From Hoeflea sp. 108 (GTDB lineage: Bacteria > Pseudomonadota > Alphaproteobacteria > Rhizobiales > Rhizobiaceae), in contig NZ_KB890024.1 of assembly GCF_000372965.1 (NCBI RefSeq), forward strand, positions 3,288,839 to 3,352,838: a stretch of 64,000 bases of DNA. The letters run 5' to 3'. Under the pieces are notes generated by a model that saw only the letters and a program-made list of their open reading frames with translations, did not search any database and had not been told where the DNA came from. Below, piece by piece: positions 9,093 to 16,765 of this stretch (positions are counted from its first letter, which is position 1; each line of letters starts with the position of its first letter). The translations under genes were made by a program, and so were the position numbers.

Positions 9093-9264
9093 GTGAACAT
9101 CGCGCTGCCTCTCACCGCCTCGTCCTGCACGATGATCGGATGGCGGCGGCGCGCCGCTGCAGCGCGGGAAGCTGCCGCTGAGGCCGGTCAACGCAGCAGG
9201 TCCACGAAGCTGAAGCCACGCACCAATCAGCCAGGGTCGGCTTGACGAAGAGCCGGCGGTCCAT
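9093..9264 (-). pseudogene. Decayed SRAP (YedK-type) gene fragment
   Basis: The minus-strand sequence aligns by eye with the SRAP gene at 5850-6344. It begins MDRRLFVKPTLAD (MCGRVFVKSTLAE in the better copy), shifts frame, continues as LSGSFPRCSGAP (LGNAFPRYNGAP), shifts again and ends DEAVRGSAMFTS (DEALKGSAMFVS). The catalytic Cys2 is replaced by Asp, and there are at least two frameshifts. Only the first third of the gene remains. On the plus strand just downstream (about 9268-9372) an open stretch ending NALAGEA and a TAG may be the C-terminus of another lost gene that I cannot identify. Confidence 0.8.
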
Positions 9265-9470
9265 TTCCGGGCACTGATCCTGCGACCGCCAGACGGTGTC
9301 AACTCGACCCTGGTCGGCGATTTCACGACCGAACTCTACGCAGCCCGCAACGCACTTGCCGGCGAAGCATAGGGTGCCTTGACGGGCACGCTAGTGCACA
9401 TGCACTCAATGTGTGCGGGGACAAAACGACAGGTGCGCCAACGATGGGCTGGATTGGCGAAACACTATCC

Positions 9471-10019
9471 ATGAAATCGGATTTCACGATTCAAATTCTC
9501 ACGGCGGCCGGAGCGGAGATGCATCTGCCCAGGCTCGAGGAGATATTGATCGGAAGCGTCGAAGACGGCGCACTCATCAGCTTCGTTCTCCCATTCTCCG
9601 GCGATCAGGCACGGGCATATTGGACAAGCACACTTGGGTCAGTCGCGGATGGCGAGCGACTGCTGATTTGTGCAATGGACGAAGGTCAGGTCATAGGCAC
9701 CGTGCAGCTCTACCTCTCACCTGAACCCAATGCGCGGCACCGGGCAGAAGTCTACAAGCTTTTGGTCCACCGACGGGCGCAAAGGCGTGGTGTCGGCTCG
9801 GCCTTGATGGAGGCGCTCGAATTGGAAGCTCGCCGGCGGGGCCGCTCGCTGCTGATCCTTGACACGGTTCAAGGTGGGACGAGCGAACGGCTCTACCGCC
9901 GGCTGGGCTGGGACGAAATCGGTGTCGTTCCGAACCACTTCGTCGACCCTTTCGGAGCTCCGAAGGCCTCCGTCTACTTCATGAAGCATCTCGCGCCCTG
10001 GCACGCTGAAGTTCAATAG
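9471..10019 (+). CDS. GNAT-family N-acetyltransferase
   Basis: An acetyltransferase of about 180 residues. The acetyl-CoA-binding motif A is VYKLLVHRRAQRRGVGSALM, followed by LEARRRGRSLLILDT and the C-terminal SERLYRRLGWDEIGVVP. The substrate cannot be read from the sequence. ATG 9471 is chosen because the GNAT fold begins right after it; an upstream ATG (9444) or GTG (9411) would only add an unstructured tail, and none has a strong ribosome site. It is convergent with the DMT exporter gene. Confidence 0.85.
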   Translation: MKSDFTIQILTAAGAEMHLPRLEEILIGSVEDGALISFVLPFSGDQARAYWTSTLGSVADGERLLICAMDEGQVIGTVQLYLSPEPNARHRAEVYKLLVHRRAQRRGVGSALMEALELEARRRGRSLLILDTVQGGTSERLYRRLGWDEIGVVPNHFVDPFGAPKASVYFMKHLAPWHAEVQ

Positions 10020-10070
10020 GCGACCAGACGCGGACACCTCCTTCCTGCCCGCGTCGACGACCGCCTCACG

Positions 10071-10988
10071 TCATTCTGCTGGTCGTTCGGCTCCGATGCC
10101 GTTGGTGAGCCGGACCAGCATGTAGGCCGACACGAGAATTGCGCCCGCACCAAGCCATTGGATGGGCTCCAACGTTTCGCCAAGGAAGGCGTAGGCAAGC
10201 GCAATGCCGAATATCGGAATTACGTTGAAGTAGCTACCCGCTACCGCAGCGGGGACCGAGCGCAATGCTGATATGTAGAGCCAGTAGGCAGCGGCGTAGT
10301 AAAGAAGCCCCGAAATTGCCGAAGCCACCAGAAGGCCTCCAGGAATGGCGAGGATATCTTCAATCGAACCAAACGGCGTATCGGCGACCAAAACCGCCAG
10401 AGCCCAAGCCAGCCCGGCGGATTGCTGCACGGCGACAACAAGTACTGGATCGACATGCTCGCCTATTCTGCGAGAGAACACCGTGTAGAACGCACAGCAC
10501 AGTACTCCTCCCAACAGCAGAAGGGTCCCACCGAGATCGAGAAGGGCTCCGCCTCCCCCACCGACGTTGGCCACAAGGACAACCCCGAATGCGCCAAGCA
10601 ACATCACCAGCACCAGGCTCCTGGTGACCTTTTCTCCTAGGATCAGGGCAGCCAGTCCAAGGATCATCAAAGGTTCGGCAGCCCACAGCAGCGACGACAC
10701 GCTCGCCGAAGTCCGTGCAAGTCCCATCAAGCTCAGCGTGTAGGAAATGCCTGGATTGAGAACGCCAAGTGCGATCAGCGGCAGCAGAAGAGACCGCCTG
10801 GGGAATGGGCAGCTCATCCAGCGAACGGCCAGCCAGAGCACGAGGGCGCTTGGAGCCAATTGAAGGACGAGAAGCGTAACAGGGTTGATCGACCCGAGAA
10901 GCGCCTTGTTCAAGACGGTTGCCGCCCCCCAAAGGGCGCAAGCAACAACCAAGAGGGCAGCAGGAGGTAAGCGCAGCGAACGGCGCAT
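10071..10988 (-). CDS. EamA/DMT-family inner-membrane transporter
   Basis: A protein of 305 residues with about ten hydrophobic helices in two EamA repeats, the usual size for the drug/metabolite transporter superfamily. The first repeat carries LWGAATVLNKALL and LLWAAEPLMILGLAALILGE; the second ends YFNVIPIFGIALAYAFLGE. Members export amino acids, nucleosides or toxic metabolites; the substrate here is unknown. A long inverted repeat lies just upstream of its start (11008-11077) and may affect its expression. Its closeness to the arsenic genes may be accidental. Confidence 0.9.
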   Translation of the reverse strand: MRRSLRLPPAALLVVACALWGAATVLNKALLGSINPVTLLVLQLAPSALVLWLAVRWMSCPFPRRSLLLPLIALGVLNPGISYTLSLMGLARTSASVSSLLWAAEPLMILGLAALILGEKVTRSLVLVMLLGAFGVVLVANVGGGGGALLDLGGTLLLLGGVLCCAFYTVFSRRIGEHVDPVLVVAVQQSAGLAWALAVLVADTPFGSIEDILAIPGGLLVASAISGLLYYAAAYWLYISALRSVPAAVAGSYFNVIPIFGIALAYAFLGETLEPIQWLGAGAILVSAYMLVRLTNGIGAERPAE

Positions 10989-11007
10989 GATGGCAAACTC
11001 CAGAAGT

Positions 11008-11077
11008 GGTTACGACAGCGAATGCGGCGAACGGCCTAGCGTTCAGCGCCGCATTCCGCGTCACAGCGGTCGTAACC
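11008..11077. repeat. Two-step inverted repeat upstream of the DMT gene
   Basis: The outer arms are GGTTACGAC (11008-11016) and GTCGTAACC (11069-11077). The inner arms are GAATGCGGCG (11020-11029) and CGCCGCATTC (11047-11056) around a 17-base loop. Both pairs are perfect. It lies 20-90 bases upstream of the minus-strand DMT start, so an operator or an mRNA leader hairpin is possible. There is no U tract. Confidence 0.6.
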
Positions 11078-11169
11078 GGGTCTTCTTGGAGGTCTGGGCA
11101 TCCGTTTCTAGCCGATATCTCCTGATCGACTATTGGTACCAGCAACGGGCATAGCCATCAACTGAACGC

Positions 11170-11703
11170 CTATTGGCAGCATTTCGCGCTGACGGAACCG
11201 CAGCATCCCGATGCCGACTTGCTCTGCTCAGCAAGCCACCGGTCCCTGGGCTTGCAGCTCGCCGGGCGCGGGGAAAGCTCGACGACGATTTCGTCTTCCA
11301 CTGCCTCTGGCGCGGCAGCCCGATGAAGCTGCATTGGCAGGATTCCATCACTGACCTCGAATGTCAGCCTCGCATCCATGTCGAGGGCGACGTGTTCGGT
11401 CACCTTCCGGACGATCGCTGAGAACTTGCCCGCGGTCATTTGTTCGGGCGAGTCGTCGACATCCCAGAGTTGAACGAAGATCTCGTCCCAGGATTCGGGG
11501 TTTGCCCCGCAGTCGAGCGCGGCAAACGCGCCGGCCTTGACTTCGGTCACGTGATAGCCGGGCCGGGCAGTCCTGCCGTCATACCTGAAGGTCACGCGAT
11601 GCTTCGGATGGCAGGCAAAGAAGCCCAGAAGGCTCCCGATCGTCGCCTCGCCCGGGTCCGGCAAAACTGTGGCTACAACATCATCCTTGCCAAGCGCGTT
11701 CAT
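11170..11703 (-). CDS. DUF6428-family protein associated with arsenic resistance
   Basis: A protein of 177 residues divergent from arsR, matching my recollection of the DUF6428 family that recurs beside arsR-type genes. The body holds HVTEVKAGAFAALDCG and ESWDEIFVQLWD. Its C-terminus has two adjacent cysteine pairs (SGCCGSVSAKCCQ), which could bind As(III), as the ArsR tail is expected to do. That idea is inference. It shares a 42-base intergenic region with arsR and is probably controlled by it. No enzymatic motif is visible. Confidence 0.8.
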   Translation of the reverse strand: MNALGKDDVVATVLPDPGEATIGSLLGFFACHPKHRVTFRYDGRTARPGYHVTEVKAGAFAALDCGANPESWDEIFVQLWDVDDSPEQMTAGKFSAIVRKVTEHVALDMDARLTFEVSDGILPMQLHRAAAPEAVEDEIVVELSPRPASCKPRDRWLAEQSKSASGCCGSVSAKCCQ

Positions 11704-11725
11704 GTCGGCTACTCCTCATTTTGAC

Positions 11726-11745
11726 ATTTCTAGGATTATTGAAAT
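11726..11745. promoter_or_regulatory. Probable ArsR operator between the DUF6428 gene and arsR
   Basis: ATTTC (11726-11730) and GAAAT (11741-11745) form an inverted repeat with a 10-base AT-rich spacer, ending at the base before the arsR start codon. TTGACA at 11721 overlaps its left edge and could be a -35 box. The position suits ArsR repression of both divergent genes. Confidence 0.6.
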
Positions 11746-12099
11746 ATGGATGAGCGTCAAGCCCTCACCGCCTTCGGGGCACTGTCTCAACAAACCAGGC
11801 TCCGCATCCTGCGCATGCTGGTCGTCGCCGGCCCAGACGGACTTGCAGCCGGCACGATCGCGGAGAACGCAGAGGTCTCTGCCTCGAACGTCAGCTTTCA
11901 CCTGAAGGAGTTGGAACGGGCTGGGCTCGTTGCCGGCCGGCGGGATTCCCGCTCAATGATCTACAACGCCGAGTATGACGCAATCAGCGGCCTGATCCGC
12001 TTCCTGATGGAAGACTGCTGCTCCGGCCGCCCCGAGATCTGCTCGCCAGTCGTCAACGCTGCCGCTTGCTGCACTCCGGCGAAGGAACGCACTCAATGA
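11746..12099 (+). CDS. arsR: ArsR/SmtB-family arsenic-responsive repressor
   Basis: A winged-helix repressor of 117 residues. It opens MDERQALTAFGALSQQTRLR, with the recognition helix in SASNVSFHLKELERAGL. The C-terminus has Cys91, Cys92, Cys99, Cys108 and Cys109. C-terminal As(III) sites are known for ArsR proteins of the Acidithiobacillus type, so As(III) probably releases it from DNA. The ATG lies directly after the operator palindrome with no ribosome site, so translation may be leaderless or nearly so. Its stop overlaps the arsC-arsN2 start (ATGA), which makes it the first gene of the ars operon. Confidence 0.93.
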   Translation: MDERQALTAFGALSQQTRLRILRMLVVAGPDGLAAGTIAENAEVSASNVSFHLKELERAGLVAGRRDSRSMIYNAEYDAISGLIRFLMEDCCSGRPEICSPVVNAAACCTPAKERTQ

Positions 12100-13034
12100 G
12101 CGAGCGCACCTACAACGTCCTATTCCTTTGCACGGGCAATACCGCCCGTTCCATCCTGGCAGACGGAGTACTGCGCAAGGAAGGCGCTGGACGGTTCAAT
12201 GCATTCTCAGCGGGCAGCCACCCCAAAGGGACGGTGAACCCGTATGCGCTGAAGGTGCTTGCGGCCATGGACTATTCGACCGAAGCATTCAGGTCGAAGT
12301 CTTGGGATGAGTTCGCGGCCCCGGGCGCACCGCAAATGGACTTCGTCTTCACCGTCTGCGACAGCGCAGCTGGCGAGGCCTGCCCTGTCTGGCCGGGACA
12401 GCCCATGACGGCTCATTGGGGTATAGAAGATCCCGCAGCCGTGGAAGGCAGCGACATCGATAAGGAGCGGGCTTTCTCGACGGCAGCCCGCTTCATGAAG
12501 AACCGCATCAGTGCGTTTCTCAGCCTGCCAATGTCATCGATCGACCGCATGGCGCTGGAGCGCCAGCTGCGAAAGATCGGCACCATTGAAGGTGCTGCCG
12601 GCATTCGGCTGCAGCCCGTCGAAGGATCGTCTGCAGACCTGGCGACGGCCTTGTCGGTTGAAGGTCTGCCCATCGATGACCTGACGGAGGACGGACGCAG
12701 CTTCTTCCGTGTCGTGAGAGGTGACTCGACCGTTGGCTTCTGCGGATATGAGACCGTTGGCAGCAACGTTCTGCTGCGCTCGATCGTCGTGCTGCCGTCG
12801 CTGAAAGGCCATGGAATAGGCGAGAGCGCCACCAGCCTACTCATGGACAAGGCCAAGCAGGGCGGCGCACGGCAAGTCTATCTTCTCACGACATCGGCTG
12901 CTCGCTTCTTCGAACGGCTGGGTTTTGCTCCCGTCGATCGGAGTTCCGTGCCGGAGGCGATCCTCAGAACCAGGCAAGCAGCATCCCTGTGCCCGGCCTC
13001 GGCAACTATCCTGACCAAGCAGCTCCAGGTCTGA
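12096..13034 (+). CDS. Fused arsenate reductase (LMW-PTP fold, ArsC) and ArsN2-type acetyltransferase
   Basis: Residues 1-150 are a thioredoxin-coupled arsenate reductase: P-loop LCTGNTARS (Cys12, Arg18) plus the shuttle pair Cys88 and Cys96 in VCDSAAGEACPVWPG, all three cysteines needed for the cascade. Residues about 160-300 are a GNAT domain of the ArsN2 type, with LRSIVVLPSLKGHGIGESA as the acetyl-CoA motif and AARFFERLGFAPVDRS near the end. The first half reduces arsenate to arsenite in the cytoplasm; the acetyl acceptor of the second half is unknown. ATG 12096 overlaps the arsR stop. Both domains look intact, so this is a true fusion and not a read-through. Confidence 0.9.
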   Translation: MSERTYNVLFLCTGNTARSILADGVLRKEGAGRFNAFSAGSHPKGTVNPYALKVLAAMDYSTEAFRSKSWDEFAAPGAPQMDFVFTVCDSAAGEACPVWPGQPMTAHWGIEDPAAVEGSDIDKERAFSTAARFMKNRISAFLSLPMSSIDRMALERQLRKIGTIEGAAGIRLQPVEGSSADLATALSVEGLPIDDLTEDGRSFFRVVRGDSTVGFCGYETVGSNVLLRSIVVLPSLKGHGIGESATSLLMDKAKQGGARQVYLLTTSAARFFERLGFAPVDRSSVPEAILRTRQAASLCPASATILTKQLQV

Positions 13035-13038
13035 TCCA

Positions 13039-14100
13039 ATGTCCATATTCGAACGTTATCTGACCCTTTGGGTCGCGCTATGTATTGTCGCTGGCGTTGC
13101 GCTCGGCCACCTCTTCCCCGGCATCTTCCACGCGATCGGGGCGGCCGAGATTGCCAAGGTCAACATACCGGTGGCCTTGCTGATCTGGCTGATGATCATT
13201 CCGATGCTGCTCAGGATCGACTTCTCGGCCATGCGCGAAGTCGGCCAGCATTGGCGCGGGATTGGCGTGACCCTGTTCATCAACTGGGCAGTGAAGCCAT
13301 TTTCCATGGCGCTGCTCGGCTGGTTCTTCATCGGCTGGCTGTTTCGCCCTCATCTGCCTGCCGACCAGATCGACTCCTACATTGCCGGCCTGATCATCCT
13401 GGCAGCGGCACCATGTACGGCCATGGTCTTCGTCTGGTCGAACCTGACCAAAGGCGAGCCGCATTTCACCTTGTCCCAGGTGGCCCTGAACGATGCGATC
13501 ATGGTCGTGGCCTTCGCTCCAATCGTCGGCCTGCTGCTCGGCCTCTCTGCGATCACCGTTCCGTGGGCCACGCTGGTCCTGTCGGTTGTTCTCTACATCG
13601 TCATCCCTGTCGTCATCGCCCAGTTCGTCAGGCGCAGCCTGCTCGGCCGCGGCGGACAGAAAGCACTCGACCGCGTGCTCCACGTCCTGCAGCCGATGTC
13701 GCTCGTCTCGCTCCTCACAACACTGGTCCTGTTGTTCGGCTTCCAGGGCGAACAGATCATCGCCCAGCCGCTGGTCATCGCGATATTGGCGGTGCCGATC
13801 CTGATCCAGGTCTACTTCAATTCGGGGCTCGCCTACCTGCTCAATCGGATTTCCGGAGAGCAGCACTGCGTGGCCGGGCCGTCCGCCCTGATCGGTGCAT
13901 CCAACTTCTTCGAACTGGCCGTCGCCGCTGCCATCAGCCTGTTTGGCTTCAGCTCAGGTGCTGCCCTCGCCACCGTCGTCGGCGTGCTGGTCGAAGTGCC
14001 TGTCATGCTGTCGGTCGTCTGGATCGTGAACCGGTCGAAGGGCTGGTACGAGCGCGGCATCGCCCACAAGCAACCCATCGAAACCGGGAGCGTCCAATGA
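13039..14100 (+). CDS. acr3: ACR3-family arsenite efflux permease
   Basis: An inner-membrane protein of 353 residues with about ten helices (bile-acid/arsenite transporter fold) that exports As(OH)3 produced by the reductases. The conserved metalloid Cys is present in AAAPCTAMVFVWSNL (Cys126), and the conserved Glu is in GASNFFELAV (Glu292). It opens MSIFERYLTLWV, typical of the family. It starts 4 bases after the fused arsC stop and ends in an ATGA overlap with the next arsC, so it is translated as part of the operon. Often named arsB in annotations, but the fold is Acr3. Confidence 0.95.
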   Translation: MSIFERYLTLWVALCIVAGVALGHLFPGIFHAIGAAEIAKVNIPVALLIWLMIIPMLLRIDFSAMREVGQHWRGIGVTLFINWAVKPFSMALLGWFFIGWLFRPHLPADQIDSYIAGLIILAAAPCTAMVFVWSNLTKGEPHFTLSQVALNDAIMVVAFAPIVGLLLGLSAITVPWATLVLSVVLYIVIPVVIAQFVRRSLLGRGGQKALDRVLHVLQPMSLVSLLTTLVLLFGFQGEQIIAQPLVIAILAVPILIQVYFNSGLAYLLNRISGEQHCVAGPSALIGASNFFELAVAAAISLFGFSSGAALATVVGVLVEVPVMLSVVWIVNRSKGWYERGIAHKQPIETGSVQ

Positions 14101-14510
14101 CCGTCACGATCTATCACAACCCAGGCTGCGGCACCTCACGCAACACGCTCGAACTGCTCCGCGCCAGTGGTGAGGACCCGGCGGTCATCGAATACCTGAA
14201 GTCGCCACCAACCCGTGAAAAGCTGGTGGCCTTGCTGGCGGCGATGAACATGTCGCCACGGGCCCTGTTGCGGGAAAAGGGCACGCCCTATGGCGAGCTC
14301 GGACTGTCCGACCCCATGTGGACGGATGACCAGCTGATCGGCTTCATGATGGCACACCCGATCCTGATCAACCGTCCGATTGTGGAAACGCCCAAAGGCA
14401 CCCGACTTTGTCGGCCGTCCGAAGCAGTCCTCGACCTCCTCGACAATCCGGTTACTACCTTCACCAAGGAAGACGGCGAAGTCGTCGCATATGATAAAGA
14501 CCGCCGCTGA
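14097..14510 (+). CDS. arsC: Glutaredoxin-dependent arsenate reductase ArsC
   Basis: A protein of 137 residues of the plasmid R773 type. The active-site Cys11 lies in HNPGCGTSRNTL, and the arginines that stabilise the arsenate adduct are in SPRALLREKG and INRPIVETPKGTRLCRP. It reduces arsenate with glutathione and glutaredoxin, so it is mechanistically unrelated to the LMW-PTP domain two genes upstream. ATG 14097 is the real start (ATGA overlap with acr3); the same frame is open much further upstream, but that is a shadow of acr3. Confidence 0.94.
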   Translation: MTVTIYHNPGCGTSRNTLELLRASGEDPAVIEYLKSPPTREKLVALLAAMNMSPRALLREKGTPYGELGLSDPMWTDDQLIGFMMAHPILINRPIVETPKGTRLCRPSEAVLDLLDNPVTTFTKEDGEVVAYDKDRR

Positions 14511-15216
14511 AATGGAATTGCCCAATCTGGAGCGCCATGCGTTCCGCATGCCTGATGCCGATGCGCTGAAGGCGGCCTTCCCGCCCCATAAGCCCCGTAT
14601 TCTCCTGCTCTACGGTTCAAATCGGGAGCCCTCCTACAGTCGGCTCCTGACGCTTGAGGCCCAGCGCATCCTGGATGCGATGGGCGCGGAAACGCGCATC
14701 TATCATCCGAATGGCCTGCCCCTTCCCGACGATGCGCCGGCCGAGCATTTCAAGGTTCAGGAATTGCGGAAAGCAATGCTCTGGTCGGAGGGCCAGGTGT
14801 GGACCAGCCCTGAACGGCATGGTGCCATGAGTGCAGTCATGAAGTCTCAAATAGACTGGATACCTTTGCCGGGCGGGGCCATCCGGCCAACACAGGGGCG
14901 GACCCTGGCGCTCATGCAGGTTTCAGGCGGCTCGCAGTCCTTCAACGCCGTGAACCAGATGCGAATCCTCGGTCGGTGGATGCGCATGGTGACCATCCCG
15001 AACCAGTCCTCCGTCGCCAAGGCATGGCAGGAATTCGACGAAGGCGGGCGCATGAAACCCTCCTCCTTCTATGACCGGGTCGTCGACGTGATGGAAGAAC
15101 TGATGAAGTTCACCTTGTTGACCCGTGGCATTTCGGACCATCTCACCGACCGCTACAGCGAGCGCAAGGAAAGCCTTGCCAAGCTGGAGAAGCGAGTGAG
15201 CCTGAAATCCATATGA
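14491..15216 (+). CDS. arsH: ArsH, NADPH-dependent FMN reductase / organoarsenical oxidase
   Basis: A flavoprotein of about 241 residues. ILLLYGSNREPSYSRLL is the FMN phosphate loop, and SPERHGAMSAVMKSQIDW and GRTLALMQVSGGSQSFN are ArsH signatures. Purified ArsH proteins oxidise trivalent methyl and aromatic arsenicals to the less toxic pentavalent forms; here it complements efflux by Acr3. ATG 14491 lies inside the end of arsC with GGAAGACGG upstream; ATG 14512, just past the arsC stop, is the alternative. It ends in an ATGA overlap with arsK. Confidence 0.93.
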   Translation: MIKTAAEMELPNLERHAFRMPDADALKAAFPPHKPRILLLYGSNREPSYSRLLTLEAQRILDAMGAETRIYHPNGLPLPDDAPAEHFKVQELRKAMLWSEGQVWTSPERHGAMSAVMKSQIDWIPLPGGAIRPTQGRTLALMQVSGGSQSFNAVNQMRILGRWMRMVTIPNQSSVAKAWQEFDEGGRMKPSSFYDRVVDVMEELMKFTLLTRGISDHLTDRYSERKESLAKLEKRVSLKSI

Positions 15217-16421
15217 CTGCCGAGCGTACGCCGACCGCCGCCATCGTCGCCCTCGGCGTTACGCAGATCATCGGTTACGGGACGCTCTATTACGCATTCA
15301 GCATTCTCGCAGCGGATATCGCCCGGGATTTCGACTGGTCCGTGGAGTGGGTCTTCGGTGCCCTGTCCGTCGCCTTGTTGGCGGGCGGTCTGCTAGCCCC
15401 CTTGCTCGGCGCCTGGATCGATCGATTTGGTGCCGGCAGACTGATGACAGTCGGCTCGGTGTTGGCTTCTGCGGGCCTCGTTGCCTGTGCCTTGGCTCCC
15501 ACAAGAACCACATTCGTCCTTGCACTGATCGTCGTCGAGATCGCCGCGAACCTCGTCCAGTATGGTGCGGCATTTGCGTTGCTGGTTCAAATCCGACCCC
15601 AGGTGGCCCAGCGGAGCATCACGTACCTGACCCTGATTGGCGGGTTTGCATCGACGATCTTCTGGCCGATCACGGCAGCCCTACACGCCCAGATGCCGTG
15701 GCAGCATGTCTATCTGAGCTTCGCCGCCCTCAACCTCGTTGTTTGCCTGCCCCTTCACGCATGGCTGGCACGCGAACTGACGCAAAGTCGGATGAAAACC
15801 CAGAGTGTCTCCGTCCCGGTTCGCGGTCGTCTCGAGGCCCGCACCCGACGCTTGGGCTTCGTTCTGTTGGTGACGGCTTTCTCCCTTCAGTCGCTCGTCG
15901 GAGCTGCCATCCTTGTCCACATGGTGCCACTGCTTTCGGGTTTAGGTCTGGGCGCGTCGGCAGCGATCGTGGGCACGCTGTTCGGCCCGGCGCAGGTGCT
16001 CAGCCGCCTGACGAACATGGTGTTCGGCGGCAAGCTGTCACCCGTAGTCCTCGCCTTGACGGCAGCAGGCCTGATGACGCTCGCCATCGTGACCTTGGTG
16101 GCTTCGGCCCCGGCCGTCGCGGGAGCAATCGCGTTTGCGGTGCTGTTCGGCCTGGGGAACGGGCTCTTCAGCATCGTGTCTGGAACGCTGCCGCTCATGC
16201 TGTTCGGAAGCGAAGGTTATGGAGGGCTTCAGGGACGCGTCACGGCCGCACGCCTGATCGTATCTGCAACGGCCCCCTTCGCCCTTGCATATGGCATGGC
16301 CCTGTTCGGGACATCCCTATCACTCGGATTCACCGCTACGGCCGGCACTCTTGCCATCGTGGGCTTCGCGGCCATCTATGCGCTCGTTCCACAGGAAACA
16401 GCGGCAATTGGCGAAGAATAG
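15213..16421 (+). CDS. arsK: MFS transporter, ArsK-type arsenite exporter
   Basis: A major-facilitator protein of 402 residues with twelve predicted helices. The opening VALGVTQIIGYGTLYYAFS and the position as last gene of an ars operon match ArsK, described in Agrobacterium as an exporter of arsenite and some organoarsenicals. Function is by family and context. Overlap with arsH is 4 bases. With Acr3 this gives the operon two unrelated efflux pumps, perhaps for different arsenic species. No clear terminator follows. Confidence 0.85.
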   Translation: MTAERTPTAAIVALGVTQIIGYGTLYYAFSILAADIARDFDWSVEWVFGALSVALLAGGLLAPLLGAWIDRFGAGRLMTVGSVLASAGLVACALAPTRTTFVLALIVVEIAANLVQYGAAFALLVQIRPQVAQRSITYLTLIGGFASTIFWPITAALHAQMPWQHVYLSFAALNLVVCLPLHAWLARELTQSRMKTQSVSVPVRGRLEARTRRLGFVLLVTAFSLQSLVGAAILVHMVPLLSGLGLGASAAIVGTLFGPAQVLSRLTNMVFGGKLSPVVLALTAAGLMTLAIVTLVASAPAVAGAIAFAVLFGLGNGLFSIVSGTLPLMLFGSEGYGGLQGRVTAARLIVSATAPFALAYGMALFGTSLSLGFTATAGTLAIVGFAAIYALVPQETAAIGEE

Positions 16422-16765
16422 TCCCAAGTTGCCATGACGCGGGCATTCCTCATGTCCCTCAACAGACCTGCAAACCAGCGCCACCTGTCGCCAATAGGAG
16501 AACTACGATCCAGGGCGGTATCTTCCAGGCGGTCAGCATCACGAAGCCCGTAAGTGCGGGCTCGAAAGCCGCCCCGGGACACCGTCACAGCCGACGAGTT
16601 CAACAGCCGCGGCAACCGGTTTCATGCGCCAAGTCTTTGAAGATCACGCAATCCTGGCCTGGGCCACCAGCGCAGGCGATATCGCATCTGTCGACAAAGG
16701 CCTTGAGGCGCATCCACGTGCGTCCACTTTGCTGGAGCACGAAGCCGTCCAAGTCGAACGCTGGG
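16422..16765. other. Intergenic region, no convincing gene
   Basis: 344 bases between the convergent arsK and L,D-transpeptidase genes. A minus-strand frame (16600-16794) could encode 64 residues with four cysteines, but it overlaps the transpeptidase 3' end, has no ribosome site and no known domain. I see no terminator with a U tract. Confidence 0.4.

Noticed and set aside
8777..9130. Minus-strand frame of 117 residues upstream of the porin
   Set aside because: It begins inside the SRAP remnant and runs through the porin promoter; no domain.
13068..14096. Upstream extension of the arsC frame
   Set aside because: The frame is open but is a shadow of acr3; the family start and the ATGA overlap place arsC at 14097.
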